From contig JAGSPQ010000162.1 in the NCBI GenBank assembly GCA_018262385.1, forward strand, positions 1-7,350: DNA of 7,350 bases, written 5' to 3'. The notes beneath the pieces are model-generated. The model was not told where the DNA came from, did not search any database, and saw only the letters and a list, made by a program, of their open reading frames with translations. Position numbers and translations under genes: made by a program. The DNA is from Myxococcaceae bacterium. GTDB taxonomy: Bacteria; Myxococcota; Myxococcia; Myxococcales; Myxococcaceae. Shown here in pieces: positions 1 to 6,065 of this stretch (positions within the stretch are counted from its first letter, which is position 1; every line of letters begins with the position of its first letter).

Positions 1-95
1 ACGCCCAACCCGGCGATCACCGACAGCCGGGCCAGCGCCCCCGGCACCTGCCGGAGCGAGACCTTGCGAGGCACGTTGGGGATCGCCAGCCGCAA
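1..95 (-). CDS. N-terminal fragment of an unidentified protein (runs off window)
   Basis: Directly behind the mutS stop codon one minus-strand frame stays open to the window edge. It reads MRLAIPNVPRKVSLRQVPG followed by ALARLSVIAGLGV. Only one of about 33 codons in this frame ends in A or T, as expected for a real gene here. One alternative minus frame hits a stop at about position 20 and the other has near-random third bases. The start is uncertain. TTG at 95 has a weak AAGAG sequence six bases upstream. GTG at 74 has no obvious ribosome site. The PGALARLSVIAGLGV stretch resembles the first helix of an ACT regulatory domain, but it could also be the start of a membrane helix. I do not assign a function. 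The position implies it is the next gene of the yhaO-yhaN-mutS transcript. Confidence 0.4.
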   Translation of the reverse strand, partial: MRLAIPNVPRKVSLRQVPGALARLSVIAGLG

Positions 96-99
96 GGTC
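60..99 (-). repeat. Perfect 9-bp inverted repeat at the mutS 3' end
   Basis: The arms GACCTTGCG (60-68) and CGCAAGGTC (91-99) are exact reverse complements separated by 22 bases, with one possible extra G-U pair inside (90/69). In the leftward transcript this would fold into a stem covering most of the mutS stop codon (98-100), with the candidate GTG start at 72-74 in the loop and the candidate TTG start at 93-95 in the stem. No U-run follows, so it is not a standard intrinsic terminator. It could modulate translation of the downstream gene or slow RNA decay, or it may be chance inside coding sequence. Confidence 0.55.
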
Positions 100-2896
100 A
101 GCTCTTCTTGCCCAGCGCCGCCTTCCAGCGGGCGATCGCGTTGAGCGCCTCGAGCGGGCTGGAGGCGTCGAGCGAGAACTCCTCGAGCGCCCGCAGCACC
201 GATTCCTTCGGCCCGCTCACCGTCGCGGCCACCGGGCCGAACAGCGCCAGCTGCGACAGATCCACAATCGCCGGCGCCGCCGCGTTCGCGCTGGGCAGCC
301 TGCGCGCCAGCCGCGGGTGCCCGGTCTCGTCGAGCTCGGAGGCCTCGAGGTTGTGCAGCAGCTCGCGCGCGCGGGCGATCACCTCGGGCGGCAGGCCGGC
401 GAGCCGGGCGACCTCGATCCCGTAGCTCTTGCTGGCGCTGCCCGAGACCAGCTTGCGCAGGAACAGCACCCGCCCCTCGACTTCCTTCACCGCGATCGAG
501 CAGTTCTTCACCCGCGGCCGCTCGCGGGCCAGGTCGGTGAGCTCGTGGTAGTGGGTGGCGAACAGGGTGCGCGCGCCGACCCGATCGTGCAGCTGCTCGG
601 CCACCGCCCAGGCGATCGACAGCCCGTCGAAGGTCGAGGTGCCGCGGCCGATCTCGTCGAGCACCACCAGGCTGCGGCGGGTCGCGTGGTGGAGGATGTG
701 GGCGGTCTCGGTCATCTCGACCATGAAGGTCGACTGGCCGCGGGCGAGGTTGTCGGAGGCGCCCACCCGGGTGAAGACCCGATCGCACAGCCCGATGCGG
801 GCCGCGCGCGCGGGCACGAAGCAGCCGGCCTGCGCCATCACCACCGTCAGCGCGACCTGCCGCATCACCGTGCTCTTGCCCGCCATGTTGGGGCCGGTGA
901 TCACCAGCAGCTGCGCCTCTTCGCGATCGAGCCGGACGTCGTTGGGGACGAACACGTCTCCGGCGGGCAGCGACTTCTCGACCACCGGGTGCCGGCCGCC
1001 CTCGATCTGCAGCACCTGGCTCTCGTCGATCGTGGGCCGCACGTACCGGCCCGCCGCCGAGACCCGGGCGAAGGAAATCAACACGTCGAGCGTCGCCGCC
1101 GCGTCGGCCGCCGCCCGCAAGCCGAACGCCTGGGCCACCACCAGCGCGCGCAGCTGCTCGAACAGCCGCTGCTCGAGCGCGATCCGCTTCTCGTCGGCCG
1201 AGAGCACCTTCTCTTCGTACTCGCGCAGCTCGTCGGTCGCGTACCGCTCGCCGCCGACCATCGTCTGCTTGCGGGTCCATTCTTTCGGCACCAGGTGGAG
1301 GTTCGCCTTGGTGACCTCGAGGTAGTAACCAAACACCCGGTTGAAGCGGACCTTGAGGCTGCCGATCCCGGTGCGGGCGCGCTCGCGGGCCTCGAGCTTG
1401 ACCAGGGTGTCCTTCCCCGAGGTGGCGAGCGCGACGTAGCCGTCGAGCTCGGCGTCGTAGCCGGGGCGGATGAAGCCCCCTTCGGCCACCACCGCCGGCG
1501 GCTCGTCGAGCAGCGCCGACTCGAGCGTGCTGCCCAGCGCCTGGATCTGGGTGCTGGTGAGCGGACCGCAGAGCGACTTGAGCAGCGGCGGCAGCCCCGC
1601 CCCCTGCCCGACCGCGGCCCCCAGCTGCCCGAGGCAGACCAGGCTTCGGCCCAGCCCTTTCAAGTCGCGCGGAGTCCCCGAGGCGAGCGAGAGCCGGCCG
1701 CACAGCCGTTCGACGTCGGCGACCTGCTTGAGCAGCGCACCCAGCTCTTCGCGCCAGACCGCCTTGCCCAGCAGCAGCGCCACCGCGTCGAGCCGGGCGT
1801 CGATCGCCGCCACCTGGGCCAGCGGCGCGGAGATCCACCGGCTCAGCTTCCGCGCGCCGGCCGCGGTCGAGGTCTGATCGAGCACCCCCAGCAGCGAGCC
1901 GGGGCGCGCGCCGTCCTTCATCGTCTTGAGCAGCTCGAGGTGGGTGCGGCAGGACTCGTCGAGCACCAGCTGGCTGCCCCGGGCGAGCAGCGAGATCCGA
2001 TCGACGTGGGCCGCCGGAGTCTTCTGGGTCTCTTTGAGGTAGCGCAGCGCGGCGCAAGCCGCTCCGACCGAGGGGCTCTTCGGATCGAGCCCGTACCCGT
2101 CGAGCGAGGCGACCTGGAAGTGGGCCTTCAGCTGGGCCTCGCCCCGCCGCACGTCGAACGCGTCGGGCGGCAAGGTGGCGAGCGCCGGCTTCGCGCTGAG
2201 CAGCTCGAGCAGACTGTCGAGCCGGGGCCCCAGCGACCCTTCGGGCACCAGCAGCTCGCGCACCTTCGCCCGGCCCAGCTCGTCGCCCAGCACCTCGAGC
2301 GAGGCGGGCGCCAGGGCGAGGAACTCGCCGGTCGACGCGTCGAGCAGCACCGCGCCCCAGCTCTCGCCGTCCTCGGTGGGCGGCTTGAGCGCGGCGAGGA
2401 AGTTGTTCTCGGTGGCCTCGAGCACGTCGTCGTCGAGCACCATCCCCGGGGTGACCACCCGCACCACCTCGCGCCGGACGATGCCGGGGCCGCCGGCTTC
2501 CTCGACCTGCTCGCAGATCGCCACCTTGCAGCCGAAGTTGATCAGCCGGGCGATGTACCGCCGCGCCGAGTGATGGGGCACGCCGCACATCGGCACCTTG
2601 TCCGCGCCCTTGCTGCGCGCGGTGAGGGTGATGTTCAGCAGCCCGGACGCCTTCACCGCGTCCTCGAAGAACATCTCGTAGAAGTCGCCCAGCCGGAAGA
2701 AGAGGATCGCCCCCGGCACCTGGGCCTTCACCTCGAGGTACTGCTTCATCATCGGGGTGAGGACGATCGGCAGGCCCTCGCCCGCCTCAGGCCCCACGGC
2801 GGCGGGCGCCTCGGCCGCCGCTTCCGGCTGCGGCTTCTTCTGCCGGCGGGACGTCCCATCGATCTGCGGAGTGCTCGCCACGGGTTCGATCTGCAT
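98..2896 (-). CDS. mutS: DNA mismatch repair protein MutS
   Basis: MutS is the mismatch-recognition ATPase that starts methyl-independent or methyl-directed mismatch repair by recruiting MutL. From the ATG at 2896 it has 932 residues (E. coli: 853). Domain I begins near residue 46 (LTPMMKQYLEVKAQ) and carries the mismatch-probing motif F72-Y73-E74. Connector, core and clamp domains follow. The ATPase domain has Walker A GPNMAGKST (668-676), the DNLARGQST signature (about 716-724), Walker B LVVLDE ending D747-E748, and FATHYHE with H782. No key residue is missing. Near the C-terminus QLALF (882-886) looks like a sliding-clamp-binding motif. There is no Smr domain, so this is MutS1 and not MutS2. 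The start was chosen because GGGAGG lies eight bases upstream of this ATG; a GTG six bases earlier is less well placed. The first 45 residues are an unusual Ala/Pro/Glu-rich extension. It is third in the operon, 25 bases after the yhaN-like gene. Confidence 0.97.
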   Translation of the reverse strand: MQIEPVASTPQIDGTSRRQKKPQPEAAAEAPAAVGPEAGEGLPIVLTPMMKQYLEVKAQVPGAILFFRLGDFYEMFFEDAVKASGLLNITLTARSKGADKVPMCGVPHHSARRYIARLINFGCKVAICEQVEEAGGPGIVRREVVRVVTPGMVLDDDVLEATENNFLAALKPPTEDGESWGAVLLDASTGEFLALAPASLEVLGDELGRAKVRELLVPEGSLGPRLDSLLELLSAKPALATLPPDAFDVRRGEAQLKAHFQVASLDGYGLDPKSPSVGAACAALRYLKETQKTPAAHVDRISLLARGSQLVLDESCRTHLELLKTMKDGARPGSLLGVLDQTSTAAGARKLSRWISAPLAQVAAIDARLDAVALLLGKAVWREELGALLKQVADVERLCGRLSLASGTPRDLKGLGRSLVCLGQLGAAVGQGAGLPPLLKSLCGPLTSTQIQALGSTLESALLDEPPAVVAEGGFIRPGYDAELDGYVALATSGKDTLVKLEARERARTGIGSLKVRFNRVFGYYLEVTKANLHLVPKEWTRKQTMVGGERYATDELREYEEKVLSADEKRIALEQRLFEQLRALVVAQAFGLRAAADAAATLDVLISFARVSAAGRYVRPTIDESQVLQIEGGRHPVVEKSLPAGDVFVPNDVRLDREEAQLLVITGPNMAGKSTVMRQVALTVVMAQAGCFVPARAARIGLCDRVFTRVGASDNLARGQSTFMVEMTETAHILHHATRRSLVVLDEIGRGTSTFDGLSIAWAVAEQLHDRVGARTLFATHYHELTDLARERPRVKNCSIAVKEVEGRVLFLRKLVSGSASKSYGIEVARLAGLPPEVIARARELLHNLEASELDETGHPRLARRLPSANAAAPAIVDLSQLALFGPVAATVSGPKESVLRALEEFSLDASSPLEALNAIARWKAALGKKS

Positions 2897-2904
2897 TACC
2901 ACCC

Positions 2905-2910
2905 CCTCCC
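2905..2910 (-). promoter_or_regulatory. Shine-Dalgarno site of mutS
   Basis: In the 25-base gap between the ATPase stop (2922) and mutS, the minus strand reads GGGAGG followed by GGGTGGTA and then ATG. The eight-base spacing is near ideal and favours the ATG at 2896 over the GTG at 2902. It also supports the reality of the long N-terminal extension of this MutS. No promoter or terminator is visible in the gap, so mutS is probably read through from the upstream genes. Confidence 0.75.
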
Positions 2911-2921
2911 GGCTGGAGTCA

Positions 2922-5900
2922 TCACGACGGCAGCAGCGCCAGCTGGGCGCGGGTGCTCACTTCGATCGCCTTCGCCCCGTACGCCTTGAACAGCTCGCGG
3001 GTCTGGGGATGACAGGTGAACGCCAGCACCTGGTGCCGGGTCGAAAGCTCCGCCAGCGCCTCGACCATCCGCTCGGCCCGGTGGGGATCGAAGTTCACCA
3101 GCACGTCGTCGACCATCACCGGCAGCGCCAGCCGCTCGCGACCGAAGTCCTCGATCATCGCCAGCCGCAGCGAGGTCAGCAGCTGCTCGCGGGTGCCCCG
3201 GGAGAGCTGCTCGACGGAAAACGCGCGGCCCTGGCTGTCGATCGTCTGCAGCGCGCCGTTGGCCGGGAGCACCAGCAGGGGGTACTTGCCGCCGGTGAGC
3301 AGCTTGAACAGCTGCCCGGCGCGCAGCACCACCTGGGGCTGGTGCTCGGCCTCGAACTTCTCGCGCGCCTGACCCAGCACCGCCTGGCCGAGCCGGGCGA
3401 CCGCGAACCGCCGGGCGAGCTGCTCGGCGCGGGCGGTGAGCATCTGCTCCTGCTGCAGCAACTGGCCGAGCTGGGCGTCGGATTCCCAGGCGGTGAGCTT
3501 CTGGGCGAGCGCGCCGCGCTGCTCGTGAACCTCGCGGCGCTGCGCCTCGAGCGCCAGCCGCGCTTCCCGCGCCGCCACCCCGCGGGCCTCGATGCCCGGA
3601 GCGATCAGCAGCTGGGCGTGCGCCGCCTCGACCGCCAGCCCGCTGGCCACCTTCACCCGCGCGTCGGCGGCTTGCGCCTCGGCGGCCAGCGCCTCGCGCG
3701 CGCCGAACGCCGCGCCCGCCTTCCGAAACGCCTCGAGATCGACGACCTGCGCCGCGGCCAGCAGCGCGTCGACCCGCGCCTGCGCCTGGGCCTGGTCGGC
3801 CTGCGCGGCGCAGAGCGCAGCGGCGGCGTCTTCACCCCGGGACGAGATCGCCGCCGCCTCGGCCTGGAGCGCGCCGTGGGCCTCGAGCCAGCCGAGCAGC
3901 CCCGCGACCAGCTGGGCGGCGGTGGAGCCCGAGACCTGAGCCTGCTGGGCAGCCCGCTCGAGCGCCTGGGCGGCCTGGGCGACGCGGTGGGTGTCGCGCT
4001 CGAGCGAGGCCGACTGATCGGCGAGGGTGCGGGCGGCGGCCTGGGCCAGGCCGGCCTCGGCCAGCAGCTCGAGCGCGCCGGAGGCTTCGACTCCGCTGGG
4101 CAGGCCGAGCCGGGCCAGCTGCGCTTCGAGGGCAGCGCGGGCCGCCGCGTGGTCGGCCGCCGCCGCGGCGAGCGCGGCGCGGGCGGCCGCCTCGTCCTCG
4201 AGCGCCGACTGGTGGCGGGCATCGGCGAGCGCCGCATCGCGCCCCAGCTCGGCCCGGCGACTGGCGGCGCCGGCGAGCCGCTCGAGCTCGGCCAGCCGCG
4301 CGCCCCCCGAATCGTCGGGCCCGACCCCCGCCACTGAGCGAAGCCGGTGCAGCTGCTGCTGCAGCGAAGAGAGCCGGGCGCGGGCGACCTCGAGCTCGCC
4401 GGTGAGCCGCTCGCGGTGCTCGTGCCGATGCCGGGTCACCGCCTGGTGCGCGCTGCGGGCCGAGAGCCAGTGGGAATGATCCTGGTGGTGAACGGTGATC
4501 AGCAGCGCGCTCAAGGCCAGCGCGAACCCCAGCGCCACCACCCCGGCGCCGAAGCCGGCGAAGGCGAAGGCGGCGCCAGCGAGCAGCAGCAGCGCCCCGG
4601 CGACCGCGGCCACCAGCCACACCGGCCAGCGCTCGAGCGGAGCGGGCTCATCGGGCACCGCCGCGGCGGCGAGCGCGGTCTGGCGATCTTCGAGCTGGGC
4701 CTCGACCACCCGGGCCTGGTGCTCGAGGTTCGGCAGCCCGCGGGCGGCCTCGAGCGCCGGCTCGAGCGCGTCCCCGGCCGGGCCGCGGACCAGATCCAGC
4801 TCGGCCTGCAGCTGCGCCCGCTGGCGCTGGGCGTCTTCCCGGCGGCCGGTGCCCAGCCGCAAGGCTTCCTCCGCCCGGGCGGTGCGCTCGAGCGCCTCGG
4901 CGCAGCGGGTCCGCACCGCGGTGAGCCCGGCCCGCGCGGTGGCAGAGGCATCGATCGCCGCCAGCGGAGTCGACAGCCCCAGCCGCTGCACCTGCTCGGA
5001 GAGCCGCAGCTCGCGGCGGGTCCAGTCGGCGCGGCGCTCATCGAGCTCGGCGTCGGTGGCCGCCACCTGCCGCCACCCGTCGACCGCGGCCGAGATCGGC
5101 GCCGGGGCGGGCCGTTGCCCGAGCGCGTCCGTCAGCTGCGCCAGCCGCCGCTCGAGATTCTGGGCGCCGGCCGCCGCGCGGGCGTGGGCCGCGGCGGCGC
5201 TCTGCTGCGCCAGCAGCGCCTCGTCGAGCCGCGCCAGGCCGCCTTCGGGGAAGGGGGCGACCGGCGGCAGCGCGGCCAGCCGGGCGGCGGCCTCGACCGC
5301 CCGTTCGACGTGGGGCGCCGCCTCCTGCAGCCGCTCGAGCAGGAACTCGTCGCGCGCGGCCGCCTCGAGCGCCTGGCTGAGCCGTTCGGCATCGAGGGCG
5401 GTCGCCTCGAGCTGCGCGCGGGTGGCGAAGTACTCGGCCGGCCGGTCGCCCAGCTGGAGCCTTCGGGCGCGGACCTGCGCCAGTTCCTGCAGCGCCAGGT
5501 TCAGCGGCCGGGTGGTGGCCTGCTTGCCCCACAGCCCGCGCGCCTCGGCGTCGAACTTCTCGAGCGCCTGGGGCAGCCGCAGCGCGCCCTGCATCGAGGC
5601 GGCGGCGAGCGCGTCCTTCACCTTGCCGGCGTCCATCAGCTGGCCCCAGCTGCGCAGCTCGTCGAGGCCGAAGGCAAACACCTGCTCGAAGAGCTCGCGG
5701 TCGACGCTGGCGAGCGCCTCGCGCAGCCGCGACTCGGGCACCGCGGCCATCACCCCGTTCTTCACCGTCAGCTCGCCCTCGGCCTTCTTCCCATCGAGCC
5801 GCTGGATCCACAGCTCGCCGTGGGGCGTCGACAGCAGCACCCGCCCGCCGAACGCCTTGCCGCCGTGGGTCTGGTAGCGCTCGGGGGTGTTGCGGCGGGC

Positions 5901-6065
5901 GAAGCCGAACAGCACCGAGCGGACGAAGGCCATCAGGGTCGACTTGCCGACTCCGTTGTCGCCGTAGAGGACGTTGAGCCCGGGCCCCAGCTCGAGCTTG
6001 AACTCGTGAAAGTGCCCGAAGCCGTCGATCTGCAGCTGGTCGAAGCTGAGCCGGGGGGCCTTCAC
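2922..6065 (-). CDS. yhaN: YhaN-like SbcC/Rad50-type coiled-coil ATPase with central membrane hairpin
   Basis: A 1047-residue ABC-type DNA-repair ATPase, the expected partner of the adjacent nuclease. The N-terminal half-domain has Walker A GDNGVGKST (35-43), followed by FVRSVLFGF and GGKAFGGRVLL. A segment typical of YhaN follows (LFEQVFAFGLDELRSWGQL, 125-143). Two Ala/Gln/Glu-rich coiled-coil arms (roughly 190-470 and 540-905) flank two hydrophobic helices (about 480-523). The C-terminal half has the signature LSRGTREQL (954-962), Walker B LPVMVDD (981-987), the D-loop region VNFDPHR and the H-loop region FTCHP. There is no CxxC zinc hook. The chosen start is GTG at 6065, overlapping the nuclease stop by 4 bp, because the conserved N-terminus (LQIDGFGHFHEF) begins only 11 residues later. 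Extending to ATG 6203 adds 46 Arg/Gly/Ala-rich residues that are merely another frame of the nuclease gene. YhaN identity is from motif recall, not a search. Translational coupling to the nuclease is inferred. Confidence 0.92.
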   Translation of the reverse strand: MKAPRLSFDQLQIDGFGHFHEFKLELGPGLNVLYGDNGVGKSTLMAFVRSVLFGFARRNTPERYQTHGGKAFGGRVLLSTPHGELWIQRLDGKKAEGELTVKNGVMAAVPESRLREALASVDRELFEQVFAFGLDELRSWGQLMDAGKVKDALAAASMQGALRLPQALEKFDAEARGLWGKQATTRPLNLALQELAQVRARRLQLGDRPAEYFATRAQLEATALDAERLSQALEAAARDEFLLERLQEAAPHVERAVEAAARLAALPPVAPFPEGGLARLDEALLAQQSAAAAHARAAAGAQNLERRLAQLTDALGQRPAPAPISAAVDGWRQVAATDAELDERRADWTRRELRLSEQVQRLGLSTPLAAIDASATARAGLTAVRTRCAEALERTARAEEALRLGTGRREDAQRQRAQLQAELDLVRGPAGDALEPALEAARGLPNLEHQARVVEAQLEDRQTALAAAAVPDEPAPLERWPVWLVAAVAGALLLLAGAAFAFAGFGAGVVALGFALALSALLITVHHQDHSHWLSARSAHQAVTRHRHEHRERLTGELEVARARLSSLQQQLHRLRSVAGVGPDDSGGARLAELERLAGAASRRAELGRDAALADARHQSALEDEAAARAALAAAAADHAAARAALEAQLARLGLPSGVEASGALELLAEAGLAQAAARTLADQSASLERDTHRVAQAAQALERAAQQAQVSGSTAAQLVAGLLGWLEAHGALQAEAAAISSRGEDAAAALCAAQADQAQAQARVDALLAAAQVVDLEAFRKAGAAFGAREALAAEAQAADARVKVASGLAVEAAHAQLLIAPGIEARGVAAREARLALEAQRREVHEQRGALAQKLTAWESDAQLGQLLQQEQMLTARAEQLARRFAVARLGQAVLGQAREKFEAEHQPQVVLRAGQLFKLLTGGKYPLLVLPANGALQTIDSQGRAFSVEQLSRGTREQLLTSLRLAMIEDFGRERLALPVMVDDVLVNFDPHRAERMVEALAELSTRHQVLAFTCHPQTRELFKAYGAKAIEVSTRAQLALLPS
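4488..4628 (-). other. Two-helix transmembrane hairpin encoded within the YhaN-like ATPase
   Basis: Residues about 480-526 of the ATPase are almost uncharged. They run from WPVWLVAAVAGALLLL through a short Gly-rich turn (AGFGAGV) to ALGFALALSALLITV. This length suits two membrane-spanning helices with a minimal periplasmic turn, leaving both coiled-coil arms and the ATPase head in the cytoplasm. It sits where Rad50/SbcC would carry the zinc hook. My recollection is that some YhaN-type ATPases have such a pair; this was not checked. Confidence 0.8.

Noticed and set aside
60..99. Intrinsic terminator at the end of mutS
   Set aside because: The stem has a long loop and no following U-run, and an apparently coding frame continues through it.
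317..2989. 890-residue open frame on the plus strand
   Set aside because: It lies antisense to mutS, whose motifs are complete. The translation is Arg/Gly/His/Leu-rich with no recognisable domain; long antisense frames are expected at this GC.
2757..4337. 526-residue plus-strand open frame, plus similar ones at 4347-6398, 4495-5877 and 6113-7261
   Set aside because: All are antisense to the ATPase or nuclease genes and show only low-complexity Arg/Gly/Gln or Ser/Ala composition. No motif or ribosome site supports them.
3653..4620. Minus-strand frames of 194 and 262 residues within the ATPase gene
   Set aside because: They are out-of-frame readings of the coiled-coil region, Arg/Pro-rich and without domains.
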